The notes under the pieces were generated by a model. It was not told the DNA's origin. It was given only the letters and a program-made list of their open reading frames with translations, and searched no databases. Shown piece by piece: positions 21,582 through 28,195 of a stretch of DNA of 64,000 bases. Where the stretch lies: contig JADJSX010000023.1 in assembly GCA_016711485.1 (NCBI GenBank), positions 1,257,001 through 1,321,000 of the forward strand, read 5' to 3'. Numbering within the stretch: position 1 is the stretch's first letter; each line of letters opens with the position of its first letter. Source of the DNA: Leptospiraceae bacterium. Lineage in GTDB: Bacteria; Spirochaetota; Leptospiria; Leptospirales; Leptospiraceae. A program made the translations under genes and the position numbers.

Positions 21582-22271
21582 TCACTTTTTGCTCCTAGCG
21601 AATTCATATAATGCAAATTTCAAACTGCGACTAACGATAGTTGCCGTTTCGATGAGAGTGGAATTTTTGATATCGTCCAAATACTCTCTATGTCTTTCAA
21701 TTAGATTCCGAGGGATAGATTTAACGTCAGACCAGGTGTATAGGATAACGCCGTATAAGTCGTTATCGAACTTAATCTTGATAGACATATACGCTACGAT
21801 GTCGTATTTTTTAAGCTCGTTACGAATAGGACTTAGTTTACCCAAATCTTGCGCAAAGTATTGAACGTAATTTTCTTCGGAATGGATTTTGATAAACCAA
21901 TCAAAGAACTCTCGTTTCAAATTATCTGGAAGAGAATTCAATCCCTTATTCCTGACAACGTTTACTATTGAGTAAACTTTAATATCCTTGTTTCGATCAA
22001 TGATTGCATCTTCAATATACGATTTACCGTTTGACGTTCGATAGTAACACGCACGGTCTGCGTTTAGGGTTGCTCTGGATTCAATCAGAGTCTGGCCAAT
22101 CCAACGATACGACTCAGCGATTTCAGCGAAGTAGTCGATGCCTAATTTTTTTAAGATTCGAATTCCAAAAAATTTAATAATGCCCCAAATAGCACCAGAA
22201 AAAATACCAACAATCAGAACAGCTCCTGCGGATTCTCCAAGTGTGATTAGAAATTTCTCTTTCAGATTCAT
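21582..22271 (-). CDS. Membrane-anchored GAF-like domain protein
   Basis: 229 residues from ATG at 22271. One N-terminal span (AGAVLIVGIFSGAIWGIIKF) precedes a soluble domain with a GAF-like strand-helix flow: YRWIGQTLIESRATLNADRACYYRTSNGK, then YFAQDLGKLSPI, YMSIKIKFDNDLYGVILYTWS and a last helix before IVSR. GAF domains bind small ligands; here no ligand residues can be named. Its place next to the lysis block suggests a sensor or modulator of lysis. The GAF reading is by pattern only. Confidence 0.5.
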   Translation of the reverse strand: MNLKEKFLITLGESAGAVLIVGIFSGAIWGIIKFFGIRILKKLGIDYFAEIAESYRWIGQTLIESRATLNADRACYYRTSNGKSYIEDAIIDRNKDIKVYSIVNVVRNKGLNSLPDNLKREFFDWFIKIHSEENYVQYFAQDLGKLSPIRNELKKYDIVAYMSIKIKFDNDLYGVILYTWSDVKSIPRNLIERHREYLDDIKNSTLIETATIVSRSLKFALYEFARSKK

Positions 22272-22309
22272 AAAAATAATACCGTTTAAGCGTATCAAAG
22301 TGCAAAAAT

Positions 22310-22345
22310 CCCGTCGCTCGTTGTATTAGGTCAACGAGAGACGGG
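22310..22345 (-). terminator. Hairpin with short U-run, leftward
   Basis: On the minus strand CCCGTC/GACGGG and CTCGTTG/CAACGAG arms form a stem of about 14 bp interrupted once, followed by ATTTTTGC. It would attenuate transcription between the MerR-like gene and the 21582-22271 gene. Confidence 0.55.
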
Positions 22346-22369
22346 CAAAACAGAGAGACACCATGATTA

Positions 22370-22402
22370 GTATTACGGAGAGGATAATTCGTGTTTGTCA
22401 GA
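22370..22402. promoter_or_regulatory. Conserved upstream motif, copy 5
   Basis: ATTAGTATTACGGAGAGGAT then TTTGTCAGATG. No gene starts directly beside it now; the next leftward gene begins 100 bp away, so a former gene may have been lost here. Confidence 0.45.
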
Positions 22403-22406
22403 TGTG

Positions 22407-22507
22407 TTTTTTGCCACAGAGGCACAGAGACGCAGAGGTTTGGATTGTGGCTAATTCCGAAAAGCCAAACCCTCCTTTTCTCTGTGCCTCCGTGCCTCTG
22501 TGGCAAA
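22407..22507. repeat. Inverted pair of GCCACAGAGGCACAGAG repeats
   Basis: A left arm TTTGCCACAGAGGCACAGAG and a right arm (CTCTGTGCCTCCGTGCCTC, then TGTGGCAAAA) face each other across 40 bp. Related single copies end the lysin gene (about 20189-20215), separate 34851-35141 from the next gene and lie at about 58083-58103. A common dispersed repeat type. Confidence 0.8.
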
Positions 22508-22513
22508 ACATTC

Positions 22514-22825
22514 TTACACGGCGTTTTTGATTTTATCGATTACAGATTTACGGAATAGATTTTTGCGCTCACCGAGGGAGTGAGTAGGAAGTTGTTTAGC
22601 AACGCGATAACGAGCAATCGAACGTTCGGTAACATCCAGCTCACGAGCGGCTTGTTTAATATCCAAATAGAAATCAGCATCCACGTCAGCAAATAACAAC
22701 GGAGTAGCCTCAAAGCGAAAAATTCCGCGTATGCGTTTTTGTATTTTCGTCGTCGGCGCGACGACATCCGTAGGGACGCGCGGCGTGCGTCCTAACAATG
22801 AACCATTATAAGAGAATCCAGCCAT
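22514..22825 (-). CDS. MerR-type HTH regulator, late-region activator candidate
   Basis: 103 residues, ATG at 22825. The C-terminal 50 residues form a MerR/excisionase-like winged helix: FYLDIKQAARELDVTERSIARYR, then LPTHSLGERKNLFRKSVIDKI. The N-terminal LGRTPRVPTDVVAP is encoded by the gggacgcgcggcgtgcgtcc palindrome (22770-22797). As the first large gene of the leftward late block it is a candidate for the role that Mor/C play in Mu, but it is not homologous to them as far as I can see. Weak ribosome site. Confidence 0.55.
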   Translation of the reverse strand: MAGFSYNGSLLGRTPRVPTDVVAPTTKIQKRIRGIFRFEATPLLFADVDADFYLDIKQAARELDVTERSIARYRVAKQLPTHSLGERKNLFRKSVIDKIKNAV

Positions 22826-22868
22826 GTCAGATTCTATCGGCAGAAATTTAAGATTTTAAAAAAAAATG

Positions 22869-22893
22869 TAGAGACGCGATTCATCGCGTCTAG
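22869..22893. repeat. Palindrome TAGAGACGCGATTCATCGCG
   Basis: An intergenic copy of the gagacgcgattcatcgcgtc family, also found inside the connector (9114-9136) and portal (15890-15914) genes. Confidence 0.88.
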
Positions 22894-22896
22894 AGA

Positions 22897-23019
22897 TTAT
22901 TTTTTCTTTGGCGGCTTTTTGGGATTAACCACGGGAGGGCTTACGATATTGACGACGATATTTCCATTACCACTATTTTTGATTTCGATAGATTTTTCTT
23001 TTAAAATATTTTTAGGCAT
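22897..23019 (-). CDS. 40-residue basic peptide
   Basis: ATG at 23019 with CAGGAGTTGCCA just upstream, TAA at 22897-22899. The product starts MPKNILKEKSIEIKNSGNGN, continues with a VVNIVSPPVV strand and ends PKKPPKKKK-like. The ribosome site and the promoter at 23046-23073 support a real gene. It would be the first gene of the leftward transcript. Function unknown. Confidence 0.55.
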   Translation of the reverse strand: MPKNILKEKSIEIKNSGNGNIVVNIVSPPVVNPKKPPKKK

Positions 23020-23045
23020 TGGCAACTCCTGAATAGTTGCAGTGA

Positions 23046-23073
23046 CTTATATTAGATAGCTAGAGTTAGTCAA
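23046..23073 (-). promoter_or_regulatory. Leftward sigma70-type promoter
   Basis: TTGACT (23073-23068), a 16-bp spacer and TATAAG (23051-23046) on the minus strand, 26 bp before the ATG of the 40-residue gene. The -35 and spacer start (TTGACTAACTCTAGCT) are duplicated at 23565-23580. Confidence 0.6.
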
Positions 23074-23138
23074 GAAGAAAACAATCGGACAAAGCAAAAA
23101 ATAGAAGGTAGATAATAGGCAGTGAGAGGAAACCAAAA

Positions 23139-23453
23139 ATGGAAAACAAAATAATACACTGCCAGTGTTTAACAGAAGAGAAAAAGCTTTGCTTTGAAAA
23201 TTGCACAAAGAAACCAAAGCTCAGTTTAGTATTGGAAGGATGCGACAAACCAGAAAATTCCCAAATGATGGAATATTTAGAATACTTAGAGAGAAAGACT
23301 ATTTACTTAGAGACAAAAATAGTAACGATCGAAACCAATCTCAATTCGCAATACAAAAGTATTAGTAACAATATGCTGACACAAAAGAGATATTGCCAAT
23401 GTGAAGAACACAATAAAGATAAAATGCAGTGCCAGAGACATTGCGGATTATGA
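23139..23453 (+). CDS. Protein with two CxC-x9-11-C-x3-C motifs
   Basis: 104 residues, ATG at 23139. Two similar cysteine clusters frame a coiled coil: HCQCLTEEKKLCFENC at residues 7-22 and YCQCEEHNKDKMQCQRHC at 85-102, with EYLEYLERKTIYLETKI between. The repeated clusters are probably zinc sites. It lies divergent from the late promoter, in the control region. Unrecognised. Confidence 0.55.
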   Translation: MENKIIHCQCLTEEKKLCFENCTKKPKLSLVLEGCDKPENSQMMEYLEYLERKTIYLETKIVTIETNLNSQYKSISNNMLTQKRYCQCEEHNKDKMQCQRHCGL

Positions 23454-23564
23454 TTTAGTTTATTCTAAGCAACGGATAATTTTTATATCGCTTATAGAAA
23501 TAATTTCTTTGAAGTCAGAAACTTGTCCTTGCCAATATAGATGAGCACACTCAATATTTTGAGC

Positions 23565-23620
23565 TAGAGTTAGTCAAGCACAATTCCCCCTTTTTTTCAA
23601 AGGGGGTTAGGGGGATTTTA
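23565..23620. repeat. Second copy of the promoter element, then a CCCCCTTTTT/AAAGGGGG repeat
   Basis: AGCTAGAGTTAGTCAAG is identical to 23058-23074. On the minus strand it carries TTGACT but the -10 is poorer (TATTGA at 15 bp). It adjoins a hairpin of the widespread type (CCCCC, TTTTTTTCAAA, GGGGGTTAGGGGGA). 23454-23673 holds no gene; a minus-strand open stretch (IECAHLYWQGQ) has no start and may be a remnant. Confidence 0.5.
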
Positions 23621-23673
23621 TCTGTCGGAGGCAAAAAAACGAGAGCGATAGAGAGATTAGGAAATTAAAAACA

Positions 23674-23895
23674 ATGAAAGCATTCAAAATAATTATAACC
23701 AAAGACAATGGTGAGGTAACAAGTCTTAACCTCGAAGGAAAAACCTTGGAAGTATTCCAAGAAGTTTTTGAAGATAAAGAATTCAGAGATAGACTAGATA
23801 TTCTCTATCCAAAGTTTGTAGACAAAATCGGAGATGAATTATCTAGGCTTGATTTTGAAAGTCTAGTATATGCTTTTAAAAATTTGCAAAGTTGA
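23674..23895 (+). CDS. Hypothetical acidic protein
   Basis: 73 residues, ATG at 23674, no strong ribosome site. Two strands (FKIIITKDNGEVTSLNLEGK) precede helical acidic sequence. It converges on the zinc-ribbon gene with 1 bp between stops. Unrecognised. Confidence 0.5.
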   Translation: MKAFKIIITKDNGEVTSLNLEGKTLEVFQEVFEDKEFRDRLDILYPKFVDKIGDELSRLDFESLVYAFKNLQS

Positions 23896-23896
23896 A

Positions 23897-24100
23897 TTAT
23901 TTTTTATCTCTTGCTTGGCGTTCTCCATGAGAACGCTTTAAAAATTCTTGAAATAACTCTTTTAAAGTTTCTTTATTTAGAATATACACAGCCCCACATT
24001 GAGGACATTTTATTTCACTGTCCTCAGTCAATGTAACGTCTTTGAATGTGTAATTGCAATTTGTGCACGGCAAATCTAATATCTCTACTTTTTTACTCAT
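23897..24100 (-). CDS. Zinc-ribbon protein, Com-like
   Basis: 67 residues, ATG at 24100 with AGGAGATTGTT upstream. Cysteines in LPCTNCNYTF and IKCPQCGAVYIL form a C-x2-C ... C-x2-C ribbon. Mu Com, the translational activator of mom, has the same two-knuckle layout (CxNC, CPRC). Homology is not claimed from layout alone. It lies next to the repressor and is probably co-transcribed with it in the lysogen. Confidence 0.55.
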   Translation of the reverse strand: MSKKVEILDLPCTNCNYTFKDVTLTEDSEIKCPQCGAVYILNKETLKELFQEFLKRSHGERQARDKK

Positions 24101-24110
24101 AACAATCTCC

Positions 24111-24530
24111 TTATTTCTTCTTACTCTTTACAAATTCAATAAAACTCAAAACCTCTTTGCGTTGCTCATCCGTCAACCCCTCCAGACTCACCACATCCGC
24201 AGATTTAGTTTTAGACTTTTTAGAATCGACAGGGATAATTTCCGTAATAGGTAAACCGTTTTCGTCAAACCTGACCTTGACTCTACTAGCTGCATTACCA
24301 CCATTACCCGCATCAGTAGATTTTTTAAGAAGTTTTGGGAGTTCGCCAGTTAATAGCCAATTGGGGCTAATATTGTATTTATCTTTGATTGTAATTAGAG
24401 CTTTATGAGATAGATTAGTTCGTCCGTTTAATACCTCAGATATGGCATTTTCTGACAATCCAATAGCAACACTGAACTTTCTATTAGATAATCCTGAATC
24501 GTGAATAACTTCTTTTAATCTATCAATCAT
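24111..24530 (-). CDS. Lambda-repressor-type HTH protein (prophage repressor)
   Basis: 139 residues from ATG at 24530. Residues 1-60 are an HTH_3 domain: RLKEVIHDSGLSNRKFSVAIGLSENAISEVLNGRTNLSHKALI, with the usual NISPNWLLTG close. The C-terminal region is polar with a final helix (LTDEQRKEVLSFIEFVKS) for oligomerisation; there is no LexA-type serine peptidase domain. It faces the early promoter, whose operator-like inverted repeats lie at 24550-24593. Role as lysogeny repressor is inferred from fold and position. Confidence 0.75.
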   Translation of the reverse strand: MIDRLKEVIHDSGLSNRKFSVAIGLSENAISEVLNGRTNLSHKALITIKDKYNISPNWLLTGELPKLLKKSTDAGNGGNAASRVKVRFDENGLPITEIIPVDSKKSKTKSADVVSLEGLTDEQRKEVLSFIEFVKSKKK

Positions 24531-24549
24531 AACTTTTTTTAGAAAAACG

Positions 24550-24599
24550 AACAAAAATTTTGTTTATTGCTTGACTGAACAAAATATCTGTTCGATATT
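24550..24599 (+). promoter_or_regulatory. Early promoter with operator filling the spacer
   Basis: TTGACT (24571-24576), a 17-bp spacer GAACAAAATATCTGTTC and GATATT (24594-24599). The spacer is an inverted repeat (GAACA/TGTTC). A second perfect 15-bp palindrome AACAAAAATTTTGTT lies at 24550-24564, between the promoter and the repressor start. The shared GAACA half-site suggests repressor binding that occludes polymerase. Confidence 0.7.
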
Positions 24600-24661
24600 G
24601 TATGTAAATTATTCATACATAGTTATCATGAATAAACCAAAGAAAGAGGCAACCATAAAAC

Positions 24662-24997
24662 ATGAACCTAAATATACAAATTCAACACAAATTGAAAAGC
24701 AGTTCGATTAGTATTGGTTACAACAAAGAGATAGCAGTTCGACCACTACTCAAACATACGATCAAACACGCACGCAGTCTCAGAAAGTCGCTCCAAAATG
24801 CAATCAATCAGAACGAGTCTTACGAGGATATTTCATTACTGAGTGGCATTATGATAGGCGAGGCCTGGTATCAAGCCAGTAACACGATACGATTTTTGTA
24901 TCCACTTCGCAATCTATCAATTCACAACATACGCAAACTAGTGGCTAAACCAAATAAGCCCCGAACGGCTAACAGCAAACAACAACTAAAAAATTAA
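24662..24997 (+). CDS. First early gene, duplicated copy 1
   Basis: 111 residues, ATG at 24662. Basic and helical (LLKHTIKHARSLRKSLQNAI, LSGIMIGEAWYQASNTIRFLYPL). It is 95% identical (5 of 111 residues differ) to 25463-25798, and the leader GAGGCAACCATAAAAC is duplicated too. Being the first gene under the early promoter, it could act in transposition control as Mu Ner does, but there is no recognisable HTH. Unrecognised. Confidence 0.65.
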   Translation: MNLNIQIQHKLKSSSISIGYNKEIAVRPLLKHTIKHARSLRKSLQNAINQNESYEDISLLSGIMIGEAWYQASNTIRFLYPLRNLSIHNIRKLVAKPNKPRTANSKQQLKN

Positions 24998-25023
24998 AAA
25001 GGAGCAAGCACAAAAAATGAATA

Positions 25024-25419
25024 TCAATCCTTCACGACAAACCACCACTGAGTCCCATCAAACTCACCAAGAGGCATTTCATCCCGATGAACTTGAGCCA
25101 TGCGAATCACAGAAGTCCCCAAAATCGAACCTAACGATGGCGGATATAAAACGAAAGATCGAGACTCTTGGATGCAAGTTGCTAACAAGAGACGATGCTG
25201 TTCAAGCTGCTGAGTCATTAGGTATCGAATTTCTTGAGGTAAATTCAGAAAATCTTCATCAGTCTCAGCCTTGTCAACAGCATCGCGGAGCTTTTCGAGA
25301 AGACTCTTATCTATCTCAACTACTTCGTCAGCCACGCAAGGTTCTAAGCCCATTATCCCCTGAATATTTGCAAGCGTCGCATCTAAGACCTTCGGATCAC
25401 ACTTTAGCAATTTAATCAT
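25024..25419 (-). CDS. Leftward gene set between the two duplicated early genes
   Basis: 131 residues, ATG at 25419. Helical and acidic (IDKSLLEKLRDAVDKAETDEDFLNLPQEIRYLMTQ split over helices), ending in a strand pair (RDEMPLGEFDGTQWWFVV). Composition favours this strand over the open rightward frame 25017-25415, although the latter has AAGGAG upstream. A leftward gene in a rightward operon suggests an inverted cassette. Unrecognised. Confidence 0.5.
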   Translation of the reverse strand: MIKLLKCDPKVLDATLANIQGIMGLEPCVADEVVEIDKSLLEKLRDAVDKAETDEDFLNLPQEIRYLMTQQLEQHRLLLATCIQESRSFVLYPPSLGSILGTSVIRMAQVHRDEMPLGEFDGTQWWFVVKD

Positions 25420-25462
25420 AGCACAATTTTAAAAACAAAAACAAACGAGGCAACCATAAAAC

Positions 25463-25798
25463 ATGAACCTAAATATACAAATTCAACACAAATTGAAAAG
25501 CAGTTCGATTAGTATTGGTTACAACAAAGAGATAGCAGTTCGACCACTACTCAAACATACGATCAAACACGCACGCGGTCTCAGAAAGTCGCTCCAAAAT
25601 GCAATCAATCAGAACGAGTCTTACGAGGATATCTCATTACTGAGTGGCATTATGATAGGCGATGCCTGGTATCAAGCTAGTAACACGATACGATTTTTGT
25701 ATCCACTTCGCAATCTATCAATCCACAGCATTCGTAATCTAGTGGCTAAACCAAGTAAGCCACGCACGGCTAACAGCAAACAACAACTAAAAAATTAA
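25463..25798 (+). CDS. First early gene, duplicated copy 2
   Basis: Near-identical to 24662-24997 at an offset of 801 bp, including the GAGGCAACCATAAAAC leader. Few substitutions indicate a recent duplication or gene conversion. The two direct copies could recombine and delete the gene between them. Confidence 0.65.
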   Translation: MNLNIQIQHKLKSSSISIGYNKEIAVRPLLKHTIKHARGLRKSLQNAINQNESYEDISLLSGIMIGDAWYQASNTIRFLYPLRNLSIHSIRNLVAKPSKPRTANSKQQLKN

Positions 25799-25812
25799 AC
25801 GGAGAGATAACG

Positions 25813-25998
25813 ATGAAAAAATCATTCTATAGACAAGCTCAAGAAGCTACGTTAATCAAAATTCTAGAAGTAATTCAGACCTGTCTAGAATTCGGAGGTT
25901 TCGACAAAGACAATTCAAAACCAAAGTTCCAATTTACGGAAAAGAGTGTAACGGTTAATACAAAGTATCTCTCTATTACACTACGGGCTAGAGATTAA
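25813..25998 (+). CDS. Hypothetical early protein
   Basis: 61 residues, ATG at 25813 with GGAGAGATAACG upstream. N-terminal helix (QEATLIKILEVIQTCLEFGG) and two C-terminal strands. Unrecognised. Confidence 0.5.
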   Translation: MKKSFYRQAQEATLIKILEVIQTCLEFGGFDKDNSKPKFQFTEKSVTVNTKYLSITLRARD

Positions 25999-26004
25999 CC
26001 TATG

Positions 26005-26376
26005 TTATCCGTAAAGCTTTTTAATCAACGCAAGCATGTCCAAACTGTTGACCGTATTAATCGCAAGGACGGTTTTATTTGTGCATGCAATCACGTAGAA
26101 AAGCGGATGAAAGGGTTTGGAATTTTTAACAAGTTCAGGAGCTCTATTCAAAATACCTTGAATATGCTCTTGATTAAATCTCTCTTTAGGAAATTCAAAC
26201 GTCCCAATAATTGTAATCCTAGCAACTCTAAAATCAGGAACTGGCTCAGCGAAAACAAAGTTAATTTTGCTATCAGGTTTAAGTTTAGCAAAATAATCTT
26301 TCCAAGTTCTACCACCTTCCCATTTCCCAATGTATCGATTAATCGTTTTAATTCTCTCTACAGTATTGTATTCCAT
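26005..26376 (-). CDS. Second leftward gene inside the early operon
   Basis: 123 residues from ATG at 26376 (MEYNTVERIKTINRYIGKWE). The protein alternates strands and helices: KINFVFAEPVPDFRVARITIIGTFEF, then HIQGILNRAPELVKNSKPFHPLFYVIACTNKTVLAI. The rightward frame 26002-26421 looks like its shadow. No ribosome site is clear. Unrecognised; again an isolated opposite-strand gene, perhaps expressed in the lysogen. Confidence 0.5.
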   Translation of the reverse strand: MEYNTVERIKTINRYIGKWEGGRTWKDYFAKLKPDSKINFVFAEPVPDFRVARITIIGTFEFPKERFNQEHIQGILNRAPELVKNSKPFHPLFYVIACTNKTVLAINTVNSLDMLALIKKLYG

Positions 26377-26420
26377 AAAACCAAAAATACCAACCAAACC
26401 AACGGAGGCAAGGTAAAATA

Positions 26421-26669
26421 ATGATCCTAGAAAACACATCACAGGTGAAAGAACTTCTCAAGGACAAGTTCATCACATTCAAAAATGCAGCGAAGCATCT
26501 CAACGTAGATTACGAGTATTTGACCAAAACCGTCAACGGCTACGAAGGCTACAAGAGTGTAATCTCTGCACTAACCAAAGCGGGTCTACCAATCGTTATC
26601 CAGCAAACACGAAAAGAAGCTGGACTCGAAACCCCGTCCAACCGCAAACCGCGAAGGACCGCCGCCTAA
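26421..26669 (+). CDS. Small HTH-like early protein, tandem paralogue 1
   Basis: 82 residues, ATG at 26421 with GGAGGCAAGGTAAAATA upstream. Residues 16-60 (KFITFKNAAKHLNVDYEYLTKTV, VISALTKAGLPI) line up with residues 19-62 of the next gene, so the two are tandem paralogues. A short HTH is likely; Ner- or Cro-like control is possible. The C-terminal tail is basic. TAATG overlap with the next gene. Confidence 0.55.
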   Translation: MILENTSQVKELLKDKFITFKNAAKHLNVDYEYLTKTVNGYEGYKSVISALTKAGLPIVIQQTRKEAGLETPSNRKPRRTAA

Positions 26670-26863
26670 TGGCAAAGATCGTAATCCGCAACAAACGCGA
26701 CGTATCCGACCAAATCCTAGCAAAGTTTGGAACGATAGAAAAGTTCGCCGACGAATCAGGATTAGCCTACGAGATGATCCTCGACGGGCTAATCTCAACA
26801 GGGCTAGCAGACCCTGAGGTAGTAACCGCTCTCCAAGAAAATGGAATCAGCGTAGAAACGTAA
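26669..26863 (+). CDS. Small HTH-like early protein, tandem paralogue 2
   Basis: 64 residues, ATG overlapping the previous stop. KFGTIEKFADESGLAYEMILDGL and VVTALQENGISV match the preceding protein's spacing (KF-x-T, Y-E, A-L, G-x-x-V/I). Acidic where the paralogue is basic, so they may pair. Function unknown. Confidence 0.5.
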   Translation: MAKIVIRNKRDVSDQILAKFGTIEKFADESGLAYEMILDGLISTGLADPEVVTALQENGISVET

Positions 26864-26893
26864 CGAACGGTTTTAACCGCTCGAGGAGACAAC

Positions 26894-27076
26894 ATGAGAC
26901 TAACACATAGAACCCCAAACCTATACATCGAACGATTCAACCGACGCATAAAGCGCATTAATCGATGGAATCTATTCTACGATTTACTCAGCGAGCTAAT
27001 TATGTTAATCGTATTTTGGACAATCATCTTACTAATTCTAAGCGCAAACATGCCAAACGGGGAGATACTGGTATGA
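26894..27076 (+). CDS. Small basic membrane protein
   Basis: 60 residues, ATG at 26894 (GAGGAGACAAC upstream). A basic N-terminal half (IERFNRRIKRINRW) is followed by one span (LIMLIVFWTIILLIL). ATGA overlap with the next gene. Unrecognised. Confidence 0.5.
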   Translation: MRLTHRTPNLYIERFNRRIKRINRWNLFYDLLSELIMLIVFWTIILLILSANMPNGEILV

Positions 27077-27426
27077 AACAACTGGAATTATTCTCACCTA
27101 ACCCCACACTACAACCACTTGTAGAATACACCGAAGTATCCCCTTCCCTCGCAGGGAAGGGGACTTGTTCGGATGAATCCGACAAGTGCGTTGACTCGGG
27201 GTTAGATCAAGAACGACTAGCTCATTACCGCAACAAACTGGCCAAGTTAGACGTCACAGGCTACCAAGAAGTAGCCGAGATCATCACCTCTGACACAATC
27301 CACAGACACAACCAACTAGCCCGCGACATGAAGATAGTAGGCGCGCTGAGACAAATGCAATGGTCAACAGAAGCAATCGGCAATTACTTCCTAACCCGCA
27401 GAATCAAAAACAGGAGACCACAATGA
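27073..27426 (+). CDS. Early protein carrying an in-frame family B repeat
   Basis: 117 residues from ATG at 27073 (GGGGAGATACTGGT upstream). Residues about 8-45 are encoded by a family B element (NPTLQPLVEYTEVSPSLAGK, then SGLDQ). The remainder (KLAKLDVTGYQEVAEIITSD, ALRQMQWSTEAIGNYFLTRR) is helical. The same element-encoded peptide occurs in the next gene and in the minor head protein. Host function unknown. Confidence 0.6.
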   Translation: MKQLELFSPNPTLQPLVEYTEVSPSLAGKGTCSDESDKCVDSGLDQERLAHYRNKLAKLDVTGYQEVAEIITSDTIHRHNQLARDMKIVGALRQMQWSTEAIGNYFLTRRIKNRRPQ

Positions 27427-27764
27427 GACAACTACTTAACCCCACACTTTTTAGTAGTGTAAAACACACCCAAGTAGCCCCTTCCCTTGAAGGGAAGGGG
27501 ACTTTTACTGAGAGCAATCCAACTCCACAGAGATCGGGGTTAGGTCGGTGCTCCAACTGCAAAACACCCGCAATCCTCTACCAATACAAAACCTGCAAGA
27601 TTTGCCTAGTCGCAGACTTCAAACGCTTGCGACCTATGATAGATATGACACGGCAAATTACAATTACCCGATACACAAACCAACAACAGCTCCCCTCGCC
27701 TTTAGGAGAGGGGCTAAATCAAAATAGCCATACAACCACTGGCAGATTGGGGAGAGGTCAATGA
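27423..27764 (+). CDS. Zinc-knuckle early protein with two in-frame repeats
   Basis: 113 residues, ATG overlapping the previous TGA. Residues 5-42 are from a family B element (NPTLFSSVKHTQVAPSLEGK, then SGLGR). The only protein-like core is RCSNCKTPAILYQYKTCKIC, a C-x2-C ... C-x2-C knuckle followed by a basic helix. The C-terminal LPSPLGEGLNQ ... GRLGRGQ is from a family A element. Over half of this protein is repeat-derived. Confidence 0.6.
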   Translation: MRQLLNPTLFSSVKHTQVAPSLEGKGTFTESNPTPQRSGLGRCSNCKTPAILYQYKTCKICLVADFKRLRPMIDMTRQITITRYTNQQQLPSPLGEGLNQNSHTTTGRLGRGQ

Positions 27765-28195
27765 ACTACCGCGTAGAAAACAACCAAGTCATTTACACTG
27801 ACTACAAATCCCGCACAAATCGCAGACGCGGACGCAAACTAGGCTCACGCATCTCAGAGCTTGTAGTAGTGTCCAATCTCACACTCTCGGATATTGCAAG
27901 AATCTACTGCGCGAACAAGTTGCCACAACATTTACGCCATAATGTCGCTAATGTTGTGGTAACTACAAAGACAAATCTATCTCACGTCTTGGCTAATCGC
28001 GATAATTCGCCAGCATACATCAAGGCAATCGAAACAGCCTGGCGTTTACCAATAGCCACTATTCGCGAGTATTACCAACTCGACAAAACAAATCCACTCA
28101 CCTGGCAAGAGCAACTAGCGTTTAAGAATGATTACGCTCTAAAATGCTTCTCACAACAAATCGAAAAAAATCTATTTAACGGAGTAGCCGCATGA
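27761..28195 (+). CDS. Hypothetical basic early protein, HTH-like middle
   Basis: 144 residues, ATGA overlap with the previous gene. A basic segment (KSRTNRRRGRKLGSRI) precedes LTLSDIARIYCANKLPQHL, which could be an HTH, and a helical C-terminus. Unrecognised. Confidence 0.55.
   Translation: MNYRVENNQVIYTDYKSRTNRRRGRKLGSRISELVVVSNLTLSDIARIYCANKLPQHLRHNVANVVVTTKTNLSHVLANRDNSPAYIKAIETAWRLPIATIREYYQLDKTNPLTWQEQLAFKNDYALKCFSQQIEKNLFNGVAA

Noticed and set aside
22174..22506. Leftward frame with MPQRHGGTEKRR
   Set aside because: Its start lies in the GCCACAGAGGCAC repeat and it crosses a terminator-like hairpin into another gene.
23897..24530. Search for an adjacent CRISPR, retron or diversity-generating retroelement
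   Set aside because: No reverse transcriptase motif, template/variable repeat pair or spacer array is visible anywhere in the window.
25017..25415. Rightward frame antisense to 25024-25419
   Set aside because: Despite an AAGGAG before its ATG, the protein is low-complexity (His/Gln/Ser/Pro) and mirrors the better leftward frame.
26002..26421. Rightward frame antisense to 26005-26376
   Set aside because: Asn/Lys/Phe-rich shadow without a ribosome site.
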